The notes beneath the pieces are model-generated. The model was not told the DNA's origin and did no database searches. It was given only the letters and a program-made list of their open reading frames with translations. Shown here in pieces: positions 46,335-55,193 of a stretch of DNA of 64,000 bases. The DNA comes from Leeia speluncae. GTDB lineage: Bacteria; Pseudomonadota; Gammaproteobacteria; Burkholderiales; Leeiaceae. The stretch spans positions 550,825-614,824 of the forward strand of contig NZ_JAJBZT010000001.1 of NCBI RefSeq assembly GCF_020564625.1, given 5' to 3'. The translations under genes and the position numbers were made by a program. Every line of letters starts with the position of its first letter. Position 1 is the stretch's first letter.

Positions 46335-46391
46335 CTAAGTGATCATCCTTACTGGTATCTCACTTAGATGTTTGAAATGCGAACTAGTTTC

Positions 46392-46856
46392 TTATTCCGG
46401 AGAACAATCGTTTGAAAACGGGGCAGAGCATTGATTTTTCAGCAGTTTATCTAGTAGCTCTTTTAACTGGATTAGATCGTGAGCAGGTAAATCTAGCGTG
46501 GTCATGATCTGGTATGGAACATCTTTCGCTTGTTCTTTAATCGAACGGCCGCTGCTGGTGAGTAAGATGCGTACTTCACGTTCATTTTCTGCACGGCGCT
46601 GGCGGATAACATAGCCGCTTTGCTCAAGACGCTTTAACAGTGGGGTAAGTGTGCCGGAATCTAAGGCTAGGCGTTCACCAATTTGCTTTACGGTTAGATC
46701 ATCTTTTTCCCAAAGAACAAGCATTACCAAATACTGAGGGTAGGTGAGTTCTAGTTCGCTGAGAATTGGTTGGTAACTACGAATTAATGCGCGAGATGCA
46801 GCATACAAGCGAAAGCAGAGCTGTGAATCGAGTTTTAACAAGTCTTCATTCGCCAT
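46392..46856 (-). CDS. ohrR: OhrR-type MarR regulator
   Basis: 154-residue MarR-family repressor. The N-terminal [16 protein letters not shown] carries the single peroxide-sensing Cys (about residue 14) at the OhrR position, and the winged helix spans [20 protein letters not shown]. It lies 76 bases downstream of ohr in the same direction and is probably cotranscribed or read from its own promoter in that gap. Oxidation of the Cys by organic hydroperoxide is expected to release the ohr operator. Confidence 0.9.
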   Translation of the reverse strand: MANEDLLKLDSQLCFRLYAASRALIRSYQPILSELELTYPQYLVMLVLWEKDDLTVKQIGERLALDSGTLTPLLKRLEQSGYVIRQRRAENEREVRILLTSSGRSIKEQAKDVPYQIMTTLDLPAHDLIQLKELLDKLLKNQCSAPFSNDCSPE

Positions 46857-46932
46857 GAGAGCGGCCCTTCAATATAGTAACGGCAAACCTGAATTGTACG
46901 TAGGCTTGCCGTTTTCAGGCAACAACGAAAAA

Positions 46933-47358
46933 TTAGATAATTTCAATTGTGACGTCTAAATTGCCTCTGGTTGCATGAGAGTATGGACAAACGACTTCAT
47001 GCGCATAAGTAGCTAACTCTGTTGCAACTGATTTGTCAAAATCGGGTAAAGAAACTTTTAAAGCGACTGTCAGGCCAAAACCACCTGCTGCGCGAGGACC
47101 AACACCAACGATGGCAGTTACAAAGGCGCTTTCTAATTTAATGCCGCGTTCTCTTGCCACAAAACGAATGGCAGATTCGAAGCATGCTGCATAGCCACCT
47201 GCAAATAATTGTTCTGGATTGGTGGCATCGCCGCCAGGGCCGCCTAAACCTTTAGGTAGTGCAAGTTTAAGATCTAATTTGCCATCATCAGAAATAACTC
47301 GTCCTTCACGTCCACCGGTTGCGGTGACACTGGCTGTATAGAGTGTTTGAATGCTCAT
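46933..47358 (-). CDS. ohr: Organic hydroperoxide resistance protein
   Basis: Thiol peroxidase that reduces organic hydroperoxides. The 141-residue protein begins MSIQTLYTASVTATGGREGR and has the two catalytic Cys in YAACFESAIRF and EVVCPYSHATRGN, plus LPKGLGGPGGDATNPEQLFA. The ATG at 47358, with AGGA about eight bases upstream, fits the family; a longer reading to 47421 would cross the promoter. Its regulator gene ohrR lies directly downstream. Confidence 0.95.
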   Translation of the reverse strand: MSIQTLYTASVTATGGREGRVISDDGKLDLKLALPKGLGGPGGDATNPEQLFAGGYAACFESAIRFVARERGIKLESAFVTAIVGVGPRAAGGFGLTVALKVSLPDFDKSVATELATYAHEVVCPYSHATRGNLDVTIEII

Positions 47359-47411
47359 GTTTTCATCCTGGTAATAAATGATTGAGGGATGGGTGATCAG
47401 TCCATGAGTGA

Positions 47412-47440
47412 AACATATCAAACAATCAAATTGTGTGCAA
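47412..47440 (-). promoter_or_regulatory. ohr promoter with OhrR-like operator in spacer
   Basis: On the minus strand a -35 box TTGCAC (47440-47435) and a -10 box TATGTT (47417-47412) are 17 bases apart. The spacer contains a perfect inverted repeat ACAAT-n3-ATTGT (47422-47434), similar in style to known AT-rich OhrR operators. Repressor bound there would block RNA polymerase. Confidence 0.65.
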
Positions 47441-47563
47441 TATATTTGTATAATAAAATATTGATATAAATATTTTTGGTGGTGGATAAATGACTTGCTG
47501 GCAGGATGTGGAAGTACCGTGATTGTTCAATCACGGTCTTTATATAAAAGTGTGGTGTTTGAG

Positions 47564-47926
47564 TTACTGTGCAGGCTTTGCGCTGGCTGTTGTTCCGTCA
47601 GGTAAAGGATTTAATTTGTCTTTAAAAGATTGAAATGATGCTAGCTGAGCGTCTGATAAATTGGCGCGAGGAATCCAATAAACAGTGTAGCTCGGCTGAT
47701 TCGACCAGAAACTGCCAGTGTGAACGCCTGTTGCGTATTCAATGTAAACCCGTGTGCGTGTCTCTCCTATGAGCGTAGCCCAGTTTGCGGTGTTTGTTCC
47801 TGATGCCGCTTTTAAGAGCATTTGGATGTCTGTTGCATTTGCTTCTGCAAATTCTTCGGCTCCTACCGAGTAGGATAGAAGTAGTGATGAACATAACAAA
47901 GTAGAAAAGAAGATGCTTTTTTTCAT
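47564..47926 (-). CDS. Small secreted protein, unknown
   Basis: 120-residue protein with a clear Sec signal peptide (MKKSIFFSTLLCSSLLLSYS, cleavage near GAEE). The mature part (about 97 residues) has no domain I recognise; it includes ATLIGETRTRVYIEYATGVH and FWSNQPSYTVYWIPRANLSD and ends with a Pro/Ala/Thr-rich tail. No Cys in the mature part. Probably periplasmic. It is not obviously linked to ohr or to the RND genes on its two sides. Confidence 0.6.
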   Translation of the reverse strand: MKKSIFFSTLLCSSLLLSYSVGAEEFAEANATDIQMLLKAASGTNTANWATLIGETRTRVYIEYATGVHTGSFWSNQPSYTVYWIPRANLSDAQLASFQSFKDKLNPLPDGTTASAKPAQ

Positions 47927-48035
47927 AAGATTTTAAAATTAATTATGACAAATGATAGTTTATGTTAAGTGAGTATCGCCGTTTCTGTAAATAAGTACGC
48001 AGTATTTTTCTAGGAAAAGCTGGTAACTGAGGCGC

Positions 48036-48069
48036 TAAAAAGAAAAGCCCCTATTGATTAGATAGGGGC
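48036..48069 (-). terminator. Terminator of the RND operon
   Basis: Stem GCCCCTAT (48047-48054) / ATAGGGGC (48062-48069) with a 7-base loop; on the minus strand it is followed by TTTTCTTTTTA. It lies 25 bases past the stop of the RND permease. Confidence 0.85.
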
Positions 48070-48093
48070 AGGTAAGTGTTTTATACGTATAAA

Positions 48094-51000
48094 TTAAGCG
48101 GGTTTTTTTACTCTAAACCAAGCCGCATAAAGTGCGGGTAAGAAGAGTAGGGTAAGCACGGTGGCAACTAGCAAGCCGCCCATGATGGCAAATGCCATTG
48201 GCCCCCAAAAGATACTTCTAGTCAGCGGAATCATTGCTAAGATGGCGGCAAGTGCAGTTAGCATGATTGGCCTAAATCGCCTAACAGTCGATTCAATAAT
48301 GGCTTGCCACGGGGTGCTACCATCTTTGATATCTTGTTCGATCTGATCTACCAATATCACTGAATTACGCATAATCATCCCCGCGAGGGCAATCACACCT
48401 AAGTTGGCGACAAAACCAAATGGTTGTTGGAAGACAAGCAATACCAAGGTAACGCCAATTAAGCCTAATGGGGCAGTGAGAAGCACCAAGAAGGTTCTAG
48501 AGAAGCTTCTTAATTGCAGCATGAGCAGCGTGACGACAACAAACAGCATCAGCGGCATGACGGCTGCAATCGAATCTTGTGATTCGCCACTACTTTCTTT
48601 ACTACCGCCAAGCTCTATCCGATAACCCGTTGGGAAGGTCTTTTCTAACGCACGTAGTTTTGGCTCTATTTCGTCAGACACATCTGGTGCTTGCAGACCA
48701 TCTGCAATATCTGCTCTGACGGTAATCTCTGGCATGCGGTTTCGGCGCCAGATTGTGCCATCCTCAAACCCTAAGCTCACCGTTGCGACTTGCGATAAGG
48801 GCACGGTTTTGCCCGATAGGGTGGTGATCGGCATATTTTCTAGCGTGGCAGGGTCTTTTACTTCTGCTGGGTTTAGCCTTGCGGTAATCGCAATGCTTTG
48901 ATCTCCTTCACGATATTGCGCTAAGGCTTCCCCTGAAAGCATCAAGTTTAAGACGCGGCTAATTTCGGATGTCGATGCCCCAATGGCGCGTGCTTTGTCT
49001 TGATCTACCTTGACCTGAATGACTTTTGCCTGGCCGTTAATATCCAAATTCACATGGCGGGTGTTTGGATTCGCCCGCATGATGTCGGCCATCTGGAAGG
49101 CAAAACGGCGTACTTTTTGTTGGTCTGGGCCAATCACTCTAAATTGGACGGGATACCCAACCGGTGGCCCGTTTTCTAGACGAATTGCACGTGCTCGAAC
49201 AGATGGCATCCGTGTTTCAAATAGATGATTCAGTTGCTGTAGCAGTGCCTCTCTATCTGCTAATGATTTGGTCATGATCATTAGTTGTGCGTAGTTTGCA
49301 CTAAAGAGTTCTTGGTTTAGTGGCAAATAGAAGCGTGGGCTGCCTTGACCAATGTAGGCGGTGATATTTTCGATGTGCGGATTATTTTTTAGCTGTGCTT
49401 GCAACTGGCTAGCTTGTGTTTCAGTTGCCAGCTGAGAGCTACCCTCCGGTAACCAAAGATCTACCATCACCTCTAGACGGTTGGAACTCGGGAAGAATTG
49501 CTTTGGCACATATTTAAAGCCCGCAATACTCAGTACAAATGCCGCTAACGTAATTAGCATCACGGTTTTACGGTACGTTAAGCACCATGCCAGCAGTTTT
49601 CTGAAACGTTGATAAAACGGTTTTTGATATACATCGGCATGATGCGCTTTTTTGCTTTCTGGTAAGAGCTTAAACCCAATGTAAGGTGTGAAAATGACGG
49701 CGACCAACCAAGAAATCACCAGTGCTAAACCAACCACAGCAAAGATACTAAAGGTATATTCGCCCGCTGCGGATTTGGCTAAGCCGACCGGTAGGAAGCC
49801 TGCTACGGTAATCAGCGTACCTGTTAGCATTGGGAATGCCGTCGCCGTATAGGCATAGGTTGCTGCAGCAATTTTGTCGTAACCTTGTTCTAGCTTCGAT
49901 GCCATCATTTCGACAGCGATAATTGCATCGTCTACCAGCAGACCTAGCGCAATAATAAGCGCCCCTAATGAGATACGTTGTAGATCGATATTGAAGATGT
50001 ACATCCCGATAAAGGTCATTGCCAATACCAGTGGAATAGACAGCGCAACTACAATCCCTTCGCGCATTCCGAGAGATATAAAACTAACAATCAGCACAAT
50101 AGCAACGGCTTCGGCTAGTGACTTTAGAAATTCATCTACCGCGTTTTTAACTACTAATGGCTGATTGGAAACTTGGTGAATTTCTACGCCCAAAGGTAGT
50201 TGTGCAGATAGCTGATCTACCGTGGTTTTGAGTGATTGGCCCAGCTTAATTACGTCACCACCTTCTGTCATCGCGACTGCCAGTGCAATGCCTGGTTGGC
50301 CTTCAAATTGGAAACCATACGTTTTTGGGTTTTGATAACCACGATGAACTTTTGCAATATCGCTTAAGCGAATGGTTTTTCCATTGGCTGTAATGGGGCT
50401 ATTGGCAACGCTTTCAACGCTGGTAAGGCTACCTGTTACTCGCAAATTCAGATGATCCATCCCCGATTCGATAAACCCAGCCGATTGCACACTATTTTGC
50501 TGGTTGAGCACGTTCGCAATCACTTGCGGATCAATCCCGAGCGTGGCAATTTTGCTGCTATCTAGATCAACATAAATGGTTTCTGGCTGGATACCAATGA
50601 GTTCTACTTTTTTTACGGATGGCACGCTAAGGATTTCTTGCCTTGCACGATCGGCAAATTTGCGCAGCTCTTCAATGGTGTAACCTTTGCCAGTAAAAGC
50701 ATAAATAGAGCCGAATGTATCGCCAAATTCATCATTAAAAAATGGGCCTTGTACACCACTAGGCAGCGTGTAGCGAATGTCTCCAATATTACGTCTAACT
50801 TTGTACCAAACATCGGCCACTGCTTTGGGTGGGGTATCTCCACGAAGCTCGATGAAAGACAAGCTTTCACCCGGCTTTGCAAATGAACGCACATATTTGA
50901 TGTATGGGGTTTCTTGAAGCTTACGTTCGATTTTGTCTAAGACTTGGTTTTGCATCTCATCTGGCGTTGCACCTGGCCAAATGGTACGCATAATCATGAT

Positions 51001-51138
51001 TCGGAAGGTAAATTCGGGATCTTCTTTTTGGCCTAGTTTGCCGAAGGTTAAAAAACCGGCCAGCATGCAAACCAGCATAAAATAAAGAACAAGGGTTCTA
51101 TTTTTTAAGGCAATGGCAGAAAGGTTAAAGCCGCTCAT
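48094..51138 (-). CDS. RND efflux permease (AcrB-like)
   Basis: 1014-residue inner-membrane proton-driven RND transporter, the pump of a tripartite efflux system. The first helix is at about residues 14-34, the large periplasmic loops follow helices 1 and 7, and the proton-relay Asp pair is in GLLVDDAIIAVEMM (about residue 400). Its subfamily has a short N-terminus and the KLGQKEDPEF signature rather than that of AcrB/MexB proper, and resembles TriC-like pumps. The substrate cannot be predicted. The periplasmic adaptor and a TetR regulator are immediately upstream in the same direction. No outer-membrane factor is in this operon. Confidence 0.93.
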   Translation of the reverse strand: MSGFNLSAIALKNRTLVLYFMLVCMLAGFLTFGKLGQKEDPEFTFRIMIMRTIWPGATPDEMQNQVLDKIERKLQETPYIKYVRSFAKPGESLSFIELRGDTPPKAVADVWYKVRRNIGDIRYTLPSGVQGPFFNDEFGDTFGSIYAFTGKGYTIEELRKFADRARQEILSVPSVKKVELIGIQPETIYVDLDSSKIATLGIDPQVIANVLNQQNSVQSAGFIESGMDHLNLRVTGSLTSVESVANSPITANGKTIRLSDIAKVHRGYQNPKTYGFQFEGQPGIALAVAMTEGGDVIKLGQSLKTTVDQLSAQLPLGVEIHQVSNQPLVVKNAVDEFLKSLAEAVAIVLIVSFISLGMREGIVVALSIPLVLAMTFIGMYIFNIDLQRISLGALIIALGLLVDDAIIAVEMMASKLEQGYDKIAAATYAYTATAFPMLTGTLITVAGFLPVGLAKSAAGEYTFSIFAVVGLALVISWLVAVIFTPYIGFKLLPESKKAHHADVYQKPFYQRFRKLLAWCLTYRKTVMLITLAAFVLSIAGFKYVPKQFFPSSNRLEVMVDLWLPEGSSQLATETQASQLQAQLKNNPHIENITAYIGQGSPRFYLPLNQELFSANYAQLMIMTKSLADREALLQQLNHLFETRMPSVRARAIRLENGPPVGYPVQFRVIGPDQQKVRRFAFQMADIMRANPNTRHVNLDINGQAKVIQVKVDQDKARAIGASTSEISRVLNLMLSGEALAQYREGDQSIAITARLNPAEVKDPATLENMPITTLSGKTVPLSQVATVSLGFEDGTIWRRNRMPEITVRADIADGLQAPDVSDEIEPKLRALEKTFPTGYRIELGGSKESSGESQDSIAAVMPLMLFVVVTLLMLQLRSFSRTFLVLLTAPLGLIGVTLVLLVFQQPFGFVANLGVIALAGMIMRNSVILVDQIEQDIKDGSTPWQAIIESTVRRFRPIMLTALAAILAMIPLTRSIFWGPMAFAIMGGLLVATVLTLLFLPALYAAWFRVKKPA

Positions 51139-51140
51139 GA

Positions 51141-52235
51141 TTAGATACCTTCAGCCGGTTTAACAGACTGTCCTTCGTGTATCAGGTTGGCGCCAGCTGC
51201 AATAATTTGCTGACCTGTCTGTAAACCACTCTCAATCACGATTTGATCTTGTTCGATTTTGCCGACTTTCACTTTCACAAAGTGAACATTGCCTTTTTTC
51301 GGCTGATATACCCAAACCCCATTGCCACTAGCGCCATTGTTAAACACGGCTGTTAGTGGGATTTGTAAGGCAGAAGTCGAATTACTGAGCGCAACCGATA
51401 CATCACCCGACATTCCCGCAACCGCTTTTAGAGAGGCAGGTAGCTTGAGTTTGGCGGCAAAAGTGCGGGTGGTCGCATCCGCCTGTGGTGAGAGTTCAGT
51501 TAAGGTGGCTGCTGATCTTGCATTGCCCAATGCATTGATTTTTACATCGTAAGTTTTGGCAGATTGGAAATCTTGTAATCTGGTTTCTGGCACATTGACC
51601 CAGAGTGCGGTTTCTTGAGTCGTCGCGAGTTTACCGATGACTTGCCCTGCAGAGATCACTTGCCCCACTTCTAACTGCCAATCGCTAATCACACCATCTT
51701 GTTCTGCTCTTAGTTGTGTATAGCTAGTTTGGTTTTGGCTGGTTTTCGCATTAGCGATAGTCTGGTCTAATTGCGCATTGCTGGTAGCGAGTAGTGTTTT
51801 ACGTCTTTCGTATTCGGCAGGGCTAATAAACCCTTTGTCTAACAGGCTTTTGTATCTTGCTAGGTCTTTGCTGTTTTGTTGGCGCTCTGCATTAGCGGCA
51901 CTCACTTGTGCTGAAGCAGCTTGGTAACCTGCCAAATAATCGCTCGCATCAAGTTCGGCTAACAATTGGCCTTTTTTAACCGTTTGCCCAAGCACGGTTT
52001 TTTTCTGAATGACTTTACCCGCCACACGGAACGCAAGTGGCGTATCGATATTGGCATGAACTTCACCGGGTAGAACAATCGTGTTCGCTTGGGAAATCGA
52101 TGGTACGGTGAATAGTTTCACTTGCCGAATTTCCTGCCATACATCTGCTTTTTTTTCTTCATTACAACCTGCTAATAAAAGGGTGGTTCCCATCAGTGAC
52201 AGCAGTAGGGGAAATTGTTTTGGCTTGATTGTCAT
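51141..52235 (-). CDS. RND periplasmic adaptor lipoprotein
   Basis: 364-residue membrane fusion protein that links the RND permease to an outer-membrane channel. It has a lipoprotein signal with lipobox LAGC (Cys24), then lipoyl-like halves (FRVAGKVIQKKTVLGQTVKK and the matching AEQDGVISDWQLEVGQVISA), a helical hairpin (about 90-165) and beta-barrel domains. It ends 2 bases before the permease start; the TetR gene is 3 bases upstream of its start. Three-gene operon. Confidence 0.93.
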   Translation of the reverse strand: MTIKPKQFPLLLSLMGTTLLLAGCNEEKKADVWQEIRQVKLFTVPSISQANTIVLPGEVHANIDTPLAFRVAGKVIQKKTVLGQTVKKGQLLAELDASDYLAGYQAASAQVSAANAERQQNSKDLARYKSLLDKGFISPAEYERRKTLLATSNAQLDQTIANAKTSQNQTSYTQLRAEQDGVISDWQLEVGQVISAGQVIGKLATTQETALWVNVPETRLQDFQSAKTYDVKINALGNARSAATLTELSPQADATTRTFAAKLKLPASLKAVAGMSGDVSVALSNSTSALQIPLTAVFNNGASGNGVWVYQPKKGNVHFVKVKVGKIEQDQIVIESGLQTGQQIIAAGANLIHEGQSVKPAEGI

Positions 52236-52238
52236 TGG

Positions 52239-52898
52239 TTAGGCGTCCGTGGCGTTGGCAGGCATGGCTAGACCGGCTGTTAAGACATCTAGCATCGTAT
52301 TAATGAAGGATTTGTAATCAATCGGGGCTGATTCTGAAAAGCAGTGTTTTTTCACCACGGAATACACCATCGGAGAAACCAATAAATGAGTGACTTCAAC
52401 TGGATCAATCGGGCGAATTTCTTTTCTTTCGATTCCTAGCGTGACTAATGAGCAGAGATACTCGTTTATTGGTTCGATCACGTGGGTGACGTAATAATTG
52501 GCCACCTCTGGGAAATTTCCCCCTTCGGCCATCATTAATTTCATGATGGCCGAGCTCTTTGTTTCTAGTACGGTAATCCGCCAGTGATGGGCAATCTGAG
52601 ACAAAATGGCCAAAACCGGAAGGTTTGGCGCACTTTCAAATAAGCTTTTTACTTCTTGTAGGCGCGGTTCTATATCGTTTTTGATCAGTTCACAAAAGAG
52701 CGCTTCTTTATTGGCAAAGTAGCGGTAGGTTGTGCCTTTGGTGACACCCGCCCTTAGTGCAATGTCCTCCATCCTTGTCCCTGCAAAGCCTTTTTCAGAG
52801 AACAGTTCTAGTGCCGCTGCCATTAGTTCAGACGGGCGCGCATCTTTGCGACGAACCCATTTGCTAGGGCATAGGTTGGCGAGGGTATCTTTTGTCAT
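52239..52898 (-). CDS. TetR-family regulator of the RND operon
   Basis: 219-residue TetR/AcrR-type repressor. The HTH is near residues 20-70: RPSELMAAALELFSEKGFAG, then TRMEDIALRAGVTKGTTYRY with FANKEALF. The rest is the ligand-binding helical domain. ATG 52898, with GAGAG about five bases upstream, is preferred over a longer reading to 52964 that would run through the operator palindrome. First gene of the TetR-adaptor-permease operon. Confidence 0.92.
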   Translation of the reverse strand: MTKDTLANLCPSKWVRRKDARPSELMAAALELFSEKGFAGTRMEDIALRAGVTKGTTYRYFANKEALFCELIKNDIEPRLQEVKSLFESAPNLPVLAILSQIAHHWRITVLETKSSAIMKLMMAEGGNFPEVANYYVTHVIEPINEYLCSLVTLGIERKEIRPIDPVEVTHLLVSPMVYSVVKKHCFSESAPIDYKSFINTMLDVLTAGLAMPANATDA

Positions 52899-52913
52899 TG
52901 CACTCTCAAAATA

Positions 52914-52935
52914 AATAAATGACCGGTTATTTATT
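52914..52935. promoter_or_regulatory. 22-base palindrome, probable TetR operator
   Basis: Arms AATAAAT and ATTTATT flank an ACCGGT core with one base on each side; only that one pair breaks the symmetry. It sits 16-37 bases upstream of the TetR start codon, the expected place for an autoregulatory operator controlling the efflux operon. Confidence 0.7.
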
Positions 52936-52980
52936 AATTTATAGAAATGCAGTGCAGACGTCAAGTAAGGTGAATTAATG

Positions 52981-53017
52981 AAAAAAAGAGCAAACCAAGT
53001 GGCTTGGTTTGCTCTTT
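52981..53017 (-). terminator. Terminator of the solute-binding protein gene
   Basis: Stem AAAGAGCAAACCAAG (52985-52999) / CTTGGTTTGCTCTTT (53003-53017), 15 pairs with a TGG loop; on the minus strand the stem is followed by seven T residues. It lies 24 bases past the stop codon. Confidence 0.9.
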
Positions 53018-53040
53018 GATGGATGTTTAGCCTGGTGGAG

Positions 53041-54330
53041 CTAGCGAGATTTCATTTTGCCAGCAGCAAATTGTTGGGCTTCATTTAATCCTTGGTCGAT
53101 TGTTGTTTTTCCTTGCAAAATCATCTGCACTTGCCTACCAAGTTCATCGCCAATTGGCTGGAATTCTGGGATAGAGGCAAATTGAATTCCTTTGTACGGG
53201 GATGGTGGCAGGGTAGGTTTCGTTGGGTCTGCCGACATAATCGCGGCTAATTCTTCCTTGCCGTATAAAGAAGATAATTGAAAATGTGTACTGTCATAGG
53301 TGGATTTTCTGGTGCCAGTTGGTACGCTATACCAACTAACATCATGCGCGACGAGTGATACATAGTCTTTTGAAGTGCTCCAAGCAATAAAGTCTTTAGC
53401 GGCTTCTGCTTGTTTACTATTTTGCGGTATCGCTAATGCCCAAGCCCATAGCCAGTTTGCTCCTCTAGTGGTGACTTGTGATGGCGCTTGGGCAACCCCT
53501 GTTTTGCTAGATACTTTGCTGTGTTTCGGGTCTGTTACGAAGGTAGCGGCAACAGAAGCATCTACCCACATGGCACATTTGCCATTTTGGAAAAGGGCTA
53601 AATTTTCATTAAAGTTATTATTTGCCGCATCTGCCGGACCATATTTTTGCAATAAATTGACATACATCCCGACCGCTGCTTTCCACGCCGCACTATTGAG
53701 TTGTGGTTTCCAATTCATATCAAAATATTGGCCACCATACGCATTAGCGATAGTACTGACTAAGGCGATATTTGCCCCCCAGCCGGCTTGTCCACGCAAA
53801 CATATCCCATAAACGCCATTTGCAGGATCATTTAGCTTGGCCGCACTGTCGGTAATGAATTGCCAAGTTGGACGTGAAGGCATTTTGATGCCTGCTTTTA
53901 TGAATAAATCTTTTCTATACATGGTGATTGAGCTTTCACCATAAAAGGGTGCTGCATAGAGTTGGTTGTTATACGTTAGCCCAGCTCGGATTGGCGGTAA
54001 AATATCGGCTAGATCGTATTTTGCATCAAATTTGAGTGGTTTTAGCCAACCTTTTTGTGCCCAAATGGGGGTCTCGTACATACCAATGGTGATGATGTCG
54101 TAGCTGCCATTTTTTTGTGTGATGTTCTCTGTGACTTTTTTTCTAAGCGTGGCTTCTTCTAATACTTCCCATTTAAATTTGATTTCTGGGTTCAAAAACG
54201 TGTAAAACTCGCTCAGTTTTTGCATCTCTTGCATGTGTGCATTGTTAACGGTTGCTATGTTTAAGGTGAGTGCGCTGCAAGGGAATGCGACAAATGGTAA
54301 TACAGCCAACAGTGCCTGCTTAGCCTGCAT
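53041..54330 (-). CDS. ABC-type sugar/polyol solute-binding protein, orphan
   Basis: 429-residue periplasmic family 1 extracellular solute-binding protein with a signal peptide (LLAVLPFVAFPCSALTLNIA, cleavage near residue 20). Landmarks are YDIITIGMYETPIWAQKGWL, LYAAPFYGESSITMYRKDLF, and NENLALFQNGKCAMWVDASV followed by AATF, resembling sorbitol/mannitol-binding proteins. The cognate permease and ATPase genes are absent on both sides: the next genes are the RND operon and a YgjP-like gene. It has its own terminator. Confidence 0.88.
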   Translation of the reverse strand: MQAKQALLAVLPFVAFPCSALTLNIATVNNAHMQEMQKLSEFYTFLNPEIKFKWEVLEEATLRKKVTENITQKNGSYDIITIGMYETPIWAQKGWLKPLKFDAKYDLADILPPIRAGLTYNNQLYAAPFYGESSITMYRKDLFIKAGIKMPSRPTWQFITDSAAKLNDPANGVYGICLRGQAGWGANIALVSTIANAYGGQYFDMNWKPQLNSAAWKAAVGMYVNLLQKYGPADAANNNFNENLALFQNGKCAMWVDASVAATFVTDPKHSKVSSKTGVAQAPSQVTTRGANWLWAWALAIPQNSKQAEAAKDFIAWSTSKDYVSLVAHDVSWYSVPTGTRKSTYDSTHFQLSSLYGKEELAAIMSADPTKPTLPPSPYKGIQFASIPEFQPIGDELGRQVQMILQGKTTIDQGLNEAQQFAAGKMKSR

Positions 54331-54453
54331 GTTTGTTCTCCTCTTTTATCAATGGAAACTTTCTTGTTTCCTGGTAAAAGAGCATAAACAAGCTATGCGT
54401 GTGCGTTTGCAGCAATTCTGATACTTGGGCGTTAATAGCGCGTACTAATTAAC

Positions 54454-54978
54454 ATGAATAAAGACATTTCGATCGAATTTAACCCGCCTGCACTGAGATA
54501 CATTGCAGGCTACCCCGCGCATATTCAGCAGCAGGTACTTAGGCTCTATCAGCAAGGGGCGTTAACTGCGTATTTAGAGAAAAAGTACCCCGCGAAACAT
54601 CAAGTCCAAAGCGATAAATCACTCTACGATTATGTGAGCAGACTGAAGCAGCGGTTCTTAAAAAATGCAGCCGCAATAGATAAGGTTTGCTTTGATCAAA
54701 CGTTAGGATTAACCCATCATGCATTGGGCTTACATACTGCTATTTCTCGAGTGCATGGAGGCAAATTAAAAGCCAAAAAAGAAATTCGTGTGGCTAGTTT
54801 ATTTAAACAAGCAGCACCAGAATTTTTAGAAATGATTGTTGTGCATGAATTGGCTCATTTAAAAGAGAAAGATCACAACAAAGCGTTTTATCAACTCTGT
54901 GAACACATGCTGCCGGATTACCATCAAATCGAGTTTGATCTGAGGCTATTTTTGATCGATAGCGATGCAAGTTCTTAG
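54454..54978 (+). CDS. YgjP-like metallopeptidase
   Basis: 174-residue protein of the YgjP/DUF45 family of zinc metallopeptidase-like proteins. The zinc motif is HELAHLKEKDH, followed by NKAFYQLCEHMLPDY; no signal peptide, so cytoplasmic. The N-terminal half is less conserved (YIAGYPAHIQQQVLRLYQQG) and longer than the minimal family domain. The physiological substrate is unknown. Confidence 0.85.
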   Translation: MNKDISIEFNPPALRYIAGYPAHIQQQVLRLYQQGALTAYLEKKYPAKHQVQSDKSLYDYVSRLKQRFLKNAAAIDKVCFDQTLGLTHHALGLHTAISRVHGGKLKAKKEIRVASLFKQAAPEFLEMIVVHELAHLKEKDHNKAFYQLCEHMLPDYHQIEFDLRLFLIDSDASS

Positions 54979-55193
54979 CACATTTTTGATATATTTAAGT
55001 TAAATATTTATTTTTCGTATGACATTGGTTTGTTAATTAAAATTGTGCAAATGTAGTTAACAAAAATTCAAATAATCAATGTCTTATTTGTGTCATTTGT
55101 TTGATTTAATACGCTACTTTTTAATAAAAAACATCCATACTGACTATGTGAAATTCTGTTCAGAAATTTGAGTTAAATTTTTCAGAGGTTAAG

